From: Burkholderiaceae bacterium
Lineage (GTDB): Bacteria; Pseudomonadota; Gammaproteobacteria; Burkholderiales; Burkholderiaceae
Direction of reading: 5' to 3'
DNA: 45,512 nt
Assembly (NCBI GenBank): GCA_947462685.1
Contig: CANHPL010000018.1
Coordinates: 1-45,512 of the forward strand
The position numbers and the translations under genes were made by a program. Shown here piece after piece: positions 1-8,256 of the stretch. The notes beneath the pieces are model-generated. The model did not search any database and was not told where the DNA came from. It was given only the letters and a program-made list of their open reading frames with translations. Each line of letters opens with the position of its first letter. The stretch's first letter is position 1.

Positions 1-645
1 ATTGGCCCCAATGGCGCTGGTAAAACCACATTCATTAATCTATTAACGGGAAGATTAACGCCATCATCCGGACAAGTAAAAATGATGGGGCACGAAATTA
101 GTTCGCTCAATGAAAGTAAAAGAGTGAAGATGGGCCTAGGGCGAACATTTCAGATTAATTCATTGTTTAATAAGATGACGGTATTAGATAATGTCTCTTT
201 AGGTATTTCAGAGCGTCTTGGCATTTCAAAAAAAATGTGGAGAAATGCAAGTGCATTTACTGCTTTAAAAGAAGAATCACTAGAAATTTTAAGTCTTTTA
301 GGGATTGCAGATGATGCTAATGAAAGAGTCAGTCAACTGCCATATGGCAAACAACGGCTGGTTGAAATTGCAATATCTTTGGGTTTAAAGCCTAAAGTTT
401 TACTTTTAGACGAGCCCGCGGCCGGAGTTCCATCCATGGAGTCGGGGCGGATTTTGCAGGCTTTAGATGTTTTACCAAAAGATATTGCCATTCTGATGAT
501 TGAGCATGATATGGATTTGGTATTTCAGTTTGCATCAAAAATTACTGTATTGGTTCAAGGTGCGGTCTTGTGTGAAGGAACGCCCGATGAGATAGCAAAT
601 GATCCCCGTGTTCACCAAGTGTATTTAGGAGAGCCAAATGAGTGA
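1..645 (+). CDS. livG: Branched-chain amino acid-type ABC transporter ATP-binding protein (LivG-like), 5' truncated by window edge
   Basis: The reading frame is open from base 1, so the gene starts upstream of the window; the first ATG at 82 is internal. The visible 214 residues begin inside the Walker A loop (GPNGAGKTT, residues 2-10). They continue with a Q-loop (RTFQ), an ABC signature of the LivG kind (LPYGKQR, about 112-118), Walker B (VLLLDEP, about 133-139) and an H-loop (IEHDMD). This is the cytoplasmic ATPase of a high-affinity ABC importer for branched-chain amino acids or related amides and acids. The D-loop reads AAGVPSMES, where LivG proteins usually have an Asn-Pro pair. The gene overlaps the following livF by 8 bp. 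The transported substrate cannot be told from the ATPases, because the binding protein and permeases lie outside the window. Confidence 0.93.
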   Translation: MGPNGAGKTTFINLLTGRLTPSSGQVKMMGHEISSLNESKRVKMGLGRTFQINSLFNKMTVLDNVSLGISERLGISKKMWRNASAFTALKEESLEILSLLGIADDANERVSQLPYGKQRLVEIAISLGLKPKVLLLDEPAAGVPSMESGRILQALDVLPKDIAILMIEHDMDLVFQFASKITVLVQGAVLCEGTPDEIANDPRVHQVYLGEPNE

Positions 646-1354
646 AAATCAAAACAAGATAGCACTTCGCTTGCAAGGTATTCATGCTGGATATGGTGAG
701 TTAAATATTTTGGAAAATATTAATATTGAAATTCCTACTAATACCTCTTTAGCTCTTTTGGGAAGAAATGGTGTTGGCAAGACAACCTTGATGTCAACGA
801 TGATGGGGCACGCCACGCTCCATTCTGGTCGGATTGAATTGTTTGGCAAAGAAATCCAATCGTTACCTGTGTATGAACGATCAAGGTTAGGTATTGGCTA
901 TGTGCCCCAAACTAGAGACATATTCCCATCATTAACAGTTGAAGAAAATATGTTAGTTGCTGCTAGACCAGGCCGTTGGCCTCTTGAAAGGGTGTATGAA
1001 TTATTCCCGCGTTTAGCCGAGCGAAAAGATAATATGGGGAATCAATTATCAGGTGGTGAACAGCAGATGTTGGCTGTTGGGCGAGCATTAATTTGTGACC
1101 CTAGTCTACTGTTGTTAGATGAACCTTTAGAAGGTTTAGCTCCAGTGATTGTGCAAATGTTAATGGATGTTATTAAAAAGCTGATTAGAGAAGAAAATTT
1201 GACTGTTATATTAGTGGAGCAATCAGCAAAATTGGCATTGCAAGTCACTGATCAAGTGTTAGTCCTTAATCGTGGCAAAGTAACCCATCATGGTAAAAGT
1301 GATGATTTGCTTGGTCAACCTGAGCTTCTAGCCAAACTAATTTCTGCAAACTAA
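638..1354 (+). CDS. livF: Branched-chain amino acid-type ABC transporter ATP-binding protein (LivF-like)
   Basis: A complete 238-residue ABC ATPase with Walker A GRNGVGKTT (42-50), Q-loop VPQTRDIF (89-96), signature LSGGEQQM (137-144), Walker B LLLLDEP (157-163) and an H-like switch (VEQSAK). The short length, the YVPQ..IFPSLTVEENM stretch and the EQS ending are typical of LivF, the second ATPase of the Liv importer. It starts at an ATG behind a good ribosome site (aggagagcc) inside the end of livG and overlaps it by 8 bp, so the two are translationally coupled. It appears to be the last gene of its operon, as a 380-bp gene-free stretch follows. No strong intrinsic terminator is visible after it. 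Confidence 0.95.
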   Translation: MSENQNKIALRLQGIHAGYGELNILENINIEIPTNTSLALLGRNGVGKTTLMSTMMGHATLHSGRIELFGKEIQSLPVYERSRLGIGYVPQTRDIFPSLTVEENMLVAARPGRWPLERVYELFPRLAERKDNMGNQLSGGEQQMLAVGRALICDPSLLLLDEPLEGLAPVIVQMLMDVIKKLIREENLTVILVEQSAKLALQVTDQVLVLNRGKVTHHGKSDDLLGQPELLAKLISAN

Positions 1355-1734
1355 TTAATTTAATTCAATGTAACAAGTACCAAACTATGTTCAGTAGTGG
1401 ATAAAATTTTTTAATAAATCTGGAACTTTTTTTGAGAATTCATCATGGGTGGTTACTTTTGACCCATAACTCAGAAAAATTGATGATTGATGAAATATGA
1501 GTAAAAAAATTCATTAGTTATTCTGTAGAAAAACCAAGATGCTTGAATTGTTCAAAGTTCACAGATAGTTAGGTTTGAGCTATTTTTTATAGGGGTATCA
1601 ACTAGTAGGTTTGATAACTAAAAATGCATTAATATAAATAAAGTATAACTAATAAATGTAGCAATTTCTCTTGAGAAAGCTAAAAGATGAATCTTAAAAA
1701 CAGTAACTAAAAATAACTCTTTATCAGGAAAAAA
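1355..1734. other. Gene-free interval between livF and the cupin gene
   Basis: This is 380 bp of very AT-rich sequence without a credible open reading frame on either strand. A 6-bp inverted repeat (atgggt at 1445-1450, acccat at 1462-1467, 11-nt loop) is present. It lacks a T-run and is a poor terminator. The only other structure seen is the promoter-like pair near 1611-1638, listed separately. Confidence 0.5.
1611..1638 (+). promoter_or_regulatory. Possible sigma-70 promoter for the cupin gene
   Basis: TTGATA at 1611-1616 and TATAAA at 1633-1638 are separated by 16 bp. They lie about 100 bp upstream of the cupin ATG at 1735. In sequence this AT-rich such pairs arise by chance, so this is a weak call. 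Confidence 0.3.
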
Positions 1735-2109
1735 ATGACTAGCACCCCTATCCAAGAATCAGTTCGTTCGCATTATATAGATCCGCAAACATTAGACTGG
1801 TCACCAACACCTTTTCCAGGTATTAAGATTAAAGTCTTGTACTCCGAGCCAATATCTGGAATGTCTACCGTCTTATTTCAAATGGATCCTGGTGCAATTG
1901 TGCCGTTTCACGAACATACTGGACTTGAGCAAACGTTTATGTTGGAAGGAAGTCTTGAGGACGAGGAGGGCAAGGCATTTCCCGGAACTTATGTTTGGCG
2001 TCCTGCGGGAAGTCGGCATATTGCAGTTGCACCGAATGGCGCAACTTTCTTATCGATGTTTATGCGCCCAAATCATTTCTTTTCAGGCGAAAAGTATGAT
2101 TTAAAATAG
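1735..2109 (+). CDS. Single-domain cupin protein (ChrR / dihydroxyacetophenone-dioxygenase-like)
   Basis: A 124-residue protein with one cupin barrel. Motif 1 gives likely metal ligands H59, H61 and E65 (FHEHTGLEQ, with ...LEGS following). Motif 2 gives H95 (W..PAGSRH). The spacing matches the small cupins related to the ChrR anti-sigma C-terminal domain and to 2,4'-dihydroxyacetophenone dioxygenase-like proteins, so a metal-dependent dioxygenase or sensor role is possible. No signal peptide is present, so it is probably cytoplasmic. The ATG follows a purine-rich site (tcaggaaaa). It converges closely with a minus-strand Bug operon (3-bp gap) and seems to be transcribed alone. The substrate is unknown. 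Confidence 0.82.
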   Translation: MTSTPIQESVRSHYIDPQTLDWSPTPFPGIKIKVLYSEPISGMSTVLFQMDPGAIVPFHEHTGLEQTFMLEGSLEDEEGKAFPGTYVWRPAGSRHIAVAPNGATFLSMFMRPNHFFSGEKYDLK

Positions 2110-2112
2110 TTG

Positions 2113-3093
2113 TTATTCAGGTTGTATGCCGGCAGATTTTAAGGCTGCTTTCCAACGATCTACATCTGCTTTTAAAAACGCTTGTAATGCTTCAGGAGTT
2201 GCTTGTGAAGGTGATGCAATGGAGGCGCTCATTTCTTGATAACGATCGATGATGTTTGGATCTTTTAGAGTTTCTCTTAAACCAATGGCAAGCCGATCTA
2301 TCACTTCTTTTGGCGTACCCTTTGGGGCATATAAACCATGCCAAACCGTCAACTCAAAATTGGGCAGGCCAGACTCAGAAAATGTAGGTACTTGAGGCAG
2401 AATTTTTAAACGATTTTTTGTGGCAACAGCAATTGGTTTGAGATTGCCAGCTTTAATATGTGCAATAGTACTTGCAGGTTGATCACAAATTAAATCAACT
2501 TGACCACCTAATAAATCATTCAGTGCAGGACCCGTACCTTTATAAGGAACACTAGTCCATTTATTATTAGTTGCACTTTTTAATAGAGCCTCACACAATT
2601 GAGATGTTGCCCCAACTCCAGCATTTGCGAAATTTAATTTATCACCATTGGTTTTTGCATAAGCAAGTAATTCATTCAGGTTATTACTTGGAAAGTTTTT
2701 TCTCGCCACGAGAATCATAGGAACTTCTGTAACGATTCCGATAGGTTCAAAATCTTGGATAGGATTGTAGGTTAATTTGTTATAGAGGGCGGGTGCACTA
2801 GCGTGGGCCATGTTGTGGAAAAGTAGTGTATAGCCATCAGCCTGAGATTTTGCTACCTTATTGGCGCCAATGGTTCCGCCTGCTCCACCGGTGTTTTCTA
2901 CAATAACACTTTGATTCAAATTGTTTGACATGGAAGCACCAAGTAATCGTCCTAGTACATCCGTAGAACCCCCTGGTGGAAAGGGAATAATCATATGTAT
3001 GGGTTTGTTCGGAAATGAACTTTGCCCGTAAGTCAATAGACTAAACAGATTACAGAAAATAAAAAACACGAGCAGAGTATATTTTTTCATCAT
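2113..3093 (-). CDS. Bug/TctC-family tripartite tricarboxylate transporter solute-binding protein (copy 1)
   Basis: A 326-residue periplasmic binding protein. A signal peptide covers about residues 1-23. The first ligand loop follows in PFPPGGSTD (GGSTD 41-45), then the VENTGGAGG segment (65-73) and the family PYKG motif (183-186). Family members capture carboxylates and related small acids, often with a TctAB permease. It is the last gene of a minus-strand unit: it overlaps the metallo-hydrolase gene upstream by 4 bp (ATGA), and a hydroxyacid dehydrogenase precedes that. This makes the ligand probably a substrate of those enzymes, which is inference. No permease genes are nearby. Confidence 0.93.
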   Translation of the reverse strand: MMKKYTLLVFFIFCNLFSLLTYGQSSFPNKPIHMIIPFPPGGSTDVLGRLLGASMSNNLNQSVIVENTGGAGGTIGANKVAKSQADGYTLLFHNMAHASAPALYNKLTYNPIQDFEPIGIVTEVPMILVARKNFPSNNLNELLAYAKTNGDKLNFANAGVGATSQLCEALLKSATNNKWTSVPYKGTGPALNDLLGGQVDLICDQPASTIAHIKAGNLKPIAVATKNRLKILPQVPTFSESGLPNFELTVWHGLYAPKGTPKEVIDRLAIGLRETLKDPNIIDRYQEMSASIASPSQATPEALQAFLKADVDRWKAALKSAGIQPE

Positions 3094-3884
3094 ATGAGTG
3101 GTGGCTGGCTTAAAGAAACTATTTCTAAATGATCAGGTCCAGTCCTTGCATAGGATTGCATGACGAGAGGATCATGACCGGGGATAATGTGATGTTGAGA
3201 CTCAGCAAGTGACTCAATCAGCTCGTAAGCATTGAGCATTTCTGAAGTATCTGTGACGATTGGGAAAGGCGAGCGATGGACTAAGTTTTCTAAATAATGT
3301 GCTGCATCTGAGGCTAGAACAATCCAACCTCTTTGAGTATGAACCCTGACGATTTGTAGACCCCGAGTATGACCCCCAACCCAATAGACTTCTATTCCTG
3401 AGCGTAACTCATAAATACCATCATGAAAGCCAACACGCTCCTCATAATTAGCATAAATAAGTTCACATACATTATGGGGGTCATAGGCATGACGGCAAAA
3501 GGCATGACGCATATCTTTACCAGTAGCGTATGACATTTCTCGCTCTTGCAGATGAAAGCGAGTATTTTTTAATTTTTCAATATTACCAGCATGGTCATAA
3601 TGAGCATGGGTTAATACAGTATCTTTAATGTCATAAAGCGAAATACCTGCGTCTTGTAACGATTGAATAGGGCAATGTAAGAGATTTCTTTTTCTTTCAT
3701 TCGCTGCTTTTTGATCAAAGCCTGTATCGATAAGGATGGTCTCCTTATCATTCTTCAAGAACCAAACGTAATAGTCCATTTGTGTGGCTGCATCATGTAA
3801 ATCGTGCACAATAAAATTTTCTAGTCTTCTGCGATTAATCGTCGCATAGCGCATGGCAAAAACTTCCCAAGTACCGATACCCAT
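3090..3884 (-). CDS. Metallo-beta-lactamase-fold hydrolase (AHL-lactonase-like subfamily)
   Basis: A 264-residue MBL-fold protein with the full dinuclear zinc site: HxHxDH at 93-98 (THAHYDHAG), H172 (GGHT), D193 (ASDAA) and H237 (PGHDP). The length and layout resemble the N-acyl homoserine lactonase (AttM/AiiA) branch, whose members open lactones or esters; quorum-signal hydrolysis is only one possibility. It has no signal peptide. The chosen ATG has a good ribosome site (aggaaa) 7 nt upstream. It sits between a beta-hydroxyacid dehydrogenase (10-bp gap) and a Bug binding protein (4-bp overlap). A lactone or ester intermediate in a hydroxyacid route is a reasonable guess. Confidence 0.85.
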   Translation of the reverse strand: MGIGTWEVFAMRYATINRRRLENFIVHDLHDAATQMDYYVWFLKNDKETILIDTGFDQKAANERKRNLLHCPIQSLQDAGISLYDIKDTVLTHAHYDHAGNIEKLKNTRFHLQEREMSYATGKDMRHAFCRHAYDPHNVCELIYANYEERVGFHDGIYELRSGIEVYWVGGHTRGLQIVRVHTQRGWIVLASDAAHYLENLVHRSPFPIVTDTSEMLNAYELIESLAESQHHIIPGHDPLVMQSYARTGPDHLEIVSLSQPPLI

Positions 3885-3894
3885 TATTAATTTC

Positions 3895-4788
3895 CTAGAT
3901 CTTATCTTTTATATATGCAAACATAGCGGTATGGTCAGCACCCTTTGGCAGCGACTTTTCTGCGCTTTCCCACTCTTCGAAACATAATTTTGCAAAGCTA
4001 CCATGCGATTGCATTTCATGGATAAAATCTTTCGCTGTTTGAATATCTTTTCTCATTAAAGCAATAGCAAAGCCGGAGTTAAAAGTTTCAGAAAGCATAA
4101 AACTCTCCACTTTAACCTCGGTTGTATTGTTTTTTCCGGATGAGGCATTAAAAACTTGGTTTGCTAGATGTGGGTTAATACCAAACTTTTCTGCAGCAAC
4201 TAAAGCTTCGCTGACAGCTAATAAACCAGCGGCAGAAACATAATTATTTAAAGCTTTAACTGCATGCCCTGCGCCTGCCTTACCAACATGAACAATTGTT
4301 TTTCCAAGAGCTTGAAAAATAGGCATCACTGGTTGAATATGCTTCTCAACACCGCCAATCATAATAGCCAAAGAGCCATCGATAGCTCTTTTAACACCCC
4401 CTGATACGGGGGCATCAATAAAACCAAACCCTAAATTCTGTAAGCGCTCAGCATTGATTTTTGAATTTGTCGGTTTTGAAGAGCTCATGTCAATGACTAA
4501 AGTATCTTTTTGAAAATGGCTCGCAATACCATCTTCGTTGCTACCCCAGAGTAGTTGATCAATAATATGGCTATCTGGAAGTATCAAGATAATGACTTGA
4601 CAGGATTTTGCAATTTCTTGCGGATTATTTAGCCATTCAAAATTTGATTTTGTATTGAATTTTTCTTTAGCTTGAGGGTTTATATCAAAGCCTTTTACCT
4701 GAAAATTGGCTTGTAACAAATTATTCGCCATGGGTACTCCCATCATGCCAAGGCCTATCACTCCAATTTTTTTATTTTGCATACCCAT
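3895..4788 (-). CDS. NAD(P)-dependent beta-hydroxyacid dehydrogenase (3-hydroxyisobutyrate dehydrogenase family)
   Basis: A 297-residue cytoplasmic oxidoreductase. The N-terminal Rossmann motif is GLGMMG (12-17). The substrate-binding motif is DAPVSGG (125-131). The catalytic lysine is K178 in GHAVKALNN, with N182 nearby, all as in 3-hydroxyisobutyrate, tartronate semialdehyde and 6-phosphogluconate dehydrogenase relatives. Such enzymes oxidise a beta-hydroxyacid, or reduce the semialdehyde, with NAD(P). The actual substrate is not readable. It is the first gene of the minus-strand unit with the MBL hydrolase and Bug copy 1. A second ATG two codons downstream is an equally possible start. Its 5' end is 103 bp from the divergent MmgE/PrpD gene, so the two may share regulation. 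Confidence 0.9.
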   Translation of the reverse strand: MGMQNKKIGVIGLGMMGVPMANNLLQANFQVKGFDINPQAKEKFNTKSNFEWLNNPQEIAKSCQVIILILPDSHIIDQLLWGSNEDGIASHFQKDTLVIDMSSSKPTNSKINAERLQNLGFGFIDAPVSGGVKRAIDGSLAIMIGGVEKHIQPVMPIFQALGKTIVHVGKAGAGHAVKALNNYVSAAGLLAVSEALVAAEKFGINPHLANQVFNASSGKNNTTEVKVESFMLSETFNSGFAIALMRKDIQTAKDFIHEMQSHGSFAKLCFEEWESAEKSLPKGADHTAMFAYIKDKI

Positions 4789-4891
4789 ACCCTATTTAAA
4801 AGAAGTAGTCTCATTTGTAGCCTAAAAGCTTTATTTTTAGGTTATTCTTATTTAGAAATATACACCACTTATTCAGAGGAATCATTTTGCG

Positions 4892-6244
4892 ATGTCAGGA
4901 ATTACAAAGGAATTAATTCAATATATTTATCAAAGTCAATATGAAGAATTGCCAAGTCATGTTGTGCACGAAGCACGACGTTCATTAATGAACTATTTTG
5001 CAGTTTGTATTGCTTCGTACCAAGATCCAACTATTGTCAAGGCTTATCAAATCTTGAGTCAGTTCTCTGGCAAAGCTCAGGCTTCAGTGATTGGCTTTAA
5101 AGATAAGTTAGATATTTTGCAAGCATCGGCAATGAACGCAATGGCTGCAAATGTGTTTGATTTTGATGATACCCATATCCCCACGATTATTCATCCCACA
5201 GCACCTGTGGCTGCGCCATTGTTAGCCCTCGCACAACAAAAAATGATCTCTGGGAAGGAATTCTTATTATCCTTAATTTGGGGTATGGAAGTTGAGTGCC
5301 GAATAGGTAATGCTATTTCGCCATTTCATTACAGTAAAGGGTGGCATATTACTTCAACATGCGGAGTCTTCGGAGCAGCAATTGGCAGCGCGAAGTTGTT
5401 GGGATTAAATCAACAACAGATATTGTGGGCATTGGGTAATGCGGCAACACAAGCGTGTGGATTAGTAGAAAATCTCGGTACGATGTCGAAAAGTTTAAGC
5501 GTTGGGAATGCCGCAAAAAATGGGCTTTTATCTACAATATGTGCGTCTGAGAATTTTGATGGCCCCCAGGACCCTTTGGAGGGATCAAGAGGTTTTTTAC
5601 AAGTGTTTGGCGACCAAGTCCATCCACAGAATTTGAATGAAAAGTTAGGCATCCTTTGGGAAGTCTTAAATAATACCTATAAGCCATTTCCATGTGGTGT
5701 TGTTCTTAATCCAGTAATTGAAGCTTGTTTAGACATTTATCAAGAAGAACAGTCTAATCATGCGTTTTTATCCTCAATACAAGAGGTTCGAATTATGGGT
5801 AATCCTTTATTAAAACAACGAACAGATCGACCTTTGATTGAAAATGGAAGACAGTCACAGGTCAGTGGCCAGCATGCTGTTTCTGTCGCATTACATTTTG
5901 GCAAAGCGGGTCTAAAAGAATTCAGTGATGAAATTGTAAAAAATGAAAAGATTCAGGCGTTTTATTCCAAGGTATCTTTTTTAGAAGATTCTGCCATTGC
6001 GGTTGACGGTGTAAAAATCCAATTGATATGTAAAGATCGAATCATCGATAAACACATTGAGCATGCAAAAGGTTCTGTCTCTAAGCCTTTAACTGATGTG
6101 GATTTAGAAAATAAATTAAGAAACCAAATTAATTATCATCACTTGAAATTAGACGCTGATAAAGTTATTGACCTCATTTGGTCCATGGATCATCTTCTGG
6201 ATGTAAGTATTTTGTTGAATGAACTTGACTTTAATCAAGCTTGA
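4892..6244 (+). CDS. MmgE/PrpD family protein
   Basis: A 450-residue member of the family that includes 2-methylcitrate dehydratase (PrpD) and cis-aconitate decarboxylase. The N-terminal helical domain holds the conserved FDFDDTH stretch (D92, D93, H95) followed by HP (101-102). A family-typical GWHITSTCGVFGAA block follows near 150. The mid-protein KPFPCG and C-terminal small domain complete a full-length protein. Family enzymes dehydrate, isomerise or decarboxylate tri- and dicarboxylic acids; the exact reaction is unknown. No prpB or prpC is adjacent, which argues against a propionate-pathway prpD. Its 3' end overlaps the convergent Bug copy 2 by 14 bp. A purine-rich site (agagga) lies about 11 nt before the ATG. 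Confidence 0.88.
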   Translation: MSGITKELIQYIYQSQYEELPSHVVHEARRSLMNYFAVCIASYQDPTIVKAYQILSQFSGKAQASVIGFKDKLDILQASAMNAMAANVFDFDDTHIPTIIHPTAPVAAPLLALAQQKMISGKEFLLSLIWGMEVECRIGNAISPFHYSKGWHITSTCGVFGAAIGSAKLLGLNQQQILWALGNAATQACGLVENLGTMSKSLSVGNAAKNGLLSTICASENFDGPQDPLEGSRGFLQVFGDQVHPQNLNEKLGILWEVLNNTYKPFPCGVVLNPVIEACLDIYQEEQSNHAFLSSIQEVRIMGNPLLKQRTDRPLIENGRQSQVSGQHAVSVALHFGKAGLKEFSDEIVKNEKIQAFYSKVSFLEDSAIAVDGVKIQLICKDRIIDKHIEHAKGSVSKPLTDVDLENKLRNQINYHHLKLDADKVIDLIWSMDHLLDVSILLNELDFNQA

Positions 6245-7208
6245 TATTGGCTTCTTGAATAATTTTTTTATAACTTTGAATTTCTGAGTGAATGTAGTCA
6301 CTAAACTCCTTAGGGCTACCTCCAACAATCTCTAGACCATTGCTGAGAAGTTTTTCACGAACCTCTGGATCTTTAAGAACTTCATTGAGTTCCAAATTTA
6401 ATTTATTAATAATGATTGGAGATGTTTTGGCTGGAGCTAAGACTGCATGCCAAGCAACTGCTTCAAATCCTGGATAACCGGATTCTGCAACAGTCGGAAC
6501 ATTTGGTAGAAGTTTAGAGCGACTCTTGCTGGTAACAGCTAGACCTTTGATTCGGTTGGACTGTACCATCGGAGTACTTGATCCAGCGTCACCAAACGTC
6601 ATACTGACTACACCTGCCATGGCATCAATTAATGCGGGACCAGCACCCTTATATGGAATATGAATCATTTTAATTTGTGTCGAGCGCATAAATAATTCAG
6701 CTGCAATTTGAGCAGAACTTCCTTTGCCAGCTGTACTAAAAGAGTATTTATCTGGATTATTTTTTGCTGATTGAATCAATTCTTGTAAATTTTTTAGAGG
6801 AATTTGATTATGTAGACCGATTAAGTAGGGATAACTCGTGAGCTGAATAATCGGCGAAAAATCTTTTTCAGGATCATAGGGTACTTGTGGGAATAATGAT
6901 GGATTAATAGCATTTGGGCCGGTTTGTCCTAAAAGAAGGGTATATCCATCAGGGCTGGCTTTTGCAACGGCGTCTGAGCCAGCAATGCCTCCTGCACTAC
7001 CTCGATTATCAATTACAAAAGATTGTCCCAATCGGATTGATAATTTTTGAAAGACCAGTCTTGCAACAATATCTGCACCTCCACCGACAGCAAATGGTAC
7101 GATTACTTTTACAGGTTTATTTGGATATTCTTGAGCTGATGGATACAATACTTGGGATAGAGCAAAGACAAAAATGATCGTTTGTAGAACTCGATTGATT
7201 GTAAACAT
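6231..7208 (-). CDS. Bug/TctC-family solute-binding protein (copy 2)
   Basis: A 325-residue exported binding protein. The signal peptide is about 1-25 (ending PSAQ). The ligand loop GGGAD is at 42-46 in PFAVGGGAD, the DNRGSAGG segment near 67-74, and PYKG at 185-188. It faces PrpD/MmgE tail to tail with a 14-bp coding overlap. It is divergent from Bug copy 3 across only 40 bp, so promoter elements for both must overlap or extend into coding sequence. A purine-rich ggaatcaat precedes its ATG. It forms a single-gene unit. Placement next to PrpD suggests a di- or tricarboxylate ligand, which is inference only. Confidence 0.92.
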   Translation of the reverse strand: MFTINRVLQTIIFVFALSQVLYPSAQEYPNKPVKVIVPFAVGGGADIVARLVFQKLSIRLGQSFVIDNRGSAGGIAGSDAVAKASPDGYTLLLGQTGPNAINPSLFPQVPYDPEKDFSPIIQLTSYPYLIGLHNQIPLKNLQELIQSAKNNPDKYSFSTAGKGSSAQIAAELFMRSTQIKMIHIPYKGAGPALIDAMAGVVSMTFGDAGSSTPMVQSNRIKGLAVTSKSRSKLLPNVPTVAESGYPGFEAVAWHAVLAPAKTSPIIINKLNLELNEVLKDPEVREKLLSNGLEIVGGSPKEFSDYIHSEIQSYKKIIQEANIKLD

Positions 7209-7248
7209 ATTGATTCCATTTTATAAAAATGTAAAGTAGGGGGCGGAT

Positions 7249-8235
7249 TTGAAATTAAGTTTAATCATTGTAAAGAGTTTTATAGCTATATTAATTAGTT
7301 ATTTTTCAATTACTCAAGCATCTGCTCAAGGGAAAGATTTTCCAAATAAACCGATACATTTAATCATTCCATTCGCTCCCGGTGGGGTTACTGATATTGG
7401 TGGGCGGTATATTGCTCAGCAGCTTTCTCAAAAATTAGGCGTTGAAGTTTATGCAGAAAACAAGGCTGGAGCTTCTGGCAACATAGGGGCGAGTTATGTT
7501 GCAAAAGCTGAGCCAGATGGATACACCCTATTGGTGGGTTTTGATGGCACCTTAGTGATTAATCCGCATATTTTTGAAAAAATTCCCTTCAACACAATGA
7601 ATGATTTTTCCCCAATTGGAAAAATTGGTGATGCTGCTCTTATTTTGCTTGCAAACCCAAGCTTGCCAGTAAAAACAGTAAAAGACGTAGTTACTTTATC
7701 CATGAAAGAACCAAAGGGTTTGTCCTATGCAACATCAGGTATTGGGGTAACCCCTCATATTGCTGGAGAGTTATTAAAGCAAAACACCAGGGCCAATTTA
7801 GTTGTGATTCCATATAAAAGTGGCGGTCAAGCTTTGATTGGTTTGATTGCCGGAGACGTTCCTTTGGCGTTTACTAATTTGGCTGGAGCAACTCAGTATG
7901 TGGATAGTGGTCAGTTAAAGCCAATTGCAGTATCAGCAAAAAATCGTGTATCGAGTTTGCCGAATGTACCAACTTTCATAGAAAGTGGTTTTAAAGATAT
8001 TTCAGTGATGTCTTGGATAGGTTTATTAGCTCCCGCAAAAACCCCTAAGCCAATCATTATGCAATTAAATAAAGCCCTTAATGAGATATTAAATTCTGAA
8101 CAGACAAAAGAAAAGCTCAATGGACTTGGTATTTTGGTGACACCAACTTCACCAGCAAGTTTTTCTGATGAAATGAAATCTGATCTAGAGCTATATGAGA
8201 AAATTGTAAAATCCGCAGGTATTAAAGCACCTTAA
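7249..8235 (+). CDS. Bug/TctC-family solute-binding protein (copy 3), TTG start
   Basis: A 328-residue exported binding protein. The signal peptide is about 1-27 (ending ASAQ). The ligand loop GGVTD is at 45-49 and the ENKAGASG segment near 70-77. Where most copies have PYKG this one has PYKSGG (188-193). The start is a TTG preceded by a G-rich site (agtagggggcgg). That start places the basic residues of the signal peptide correctly, and no in-frame ATG is available before the hydrophobic core. It is followed after 21 bp by another Bug gene, so two different binding proteins appear to be co-transcribed. Confidence 0.92.
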   Translation: MKLSLIIVKSFIAILISYFSITQASAQGKDFPNKPIHLIIPFAPGGVTDIGGRYIAQQLSQKLGVEVYAENKAGASGNIGASYVAKAEPDGYTLLVGFDGTLVINPHIFEKIPFNTMNDFSPIGKIGDAALILLANPSLPVKTVKDVVTLSMKEPKGLSYATSGIGVTPHIAGELLKQNTRANLVVIPYKSGGQALIGLIAGDVPLAFTNLAGATQYVDSGQLKPIAVSAKNRVSSLPNVPTFIESGFKDISVMSWIGLLAPAKTPKPIIMQLNKALNEILNSEQTKEKLNGLGILVTPTSPASFSDEMKSDLELYEKIVKSAGIKAP

Positions 8236-8256
8236 CCTTCTTTATTTAGAGTAAAT

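Noticed and set aside
82..645. A separate gene starting at ATG 82
   Set aside because: The frame is open from base 1 and encodes a Walker A loop before this ATG, so it is an internal codon of a livG gene cut by the window edge.
1445..1467. Terminator after livF
   Set aside because: The 6-bp stem has an 11-nt loop and no T-run following, so it is not a convincing intrinsic terminator.
4892..6244. Propionate-pathway prpD
   Set aside because: No prpB, prpC or acnD-like gene is adjacent; family-level assignment only.
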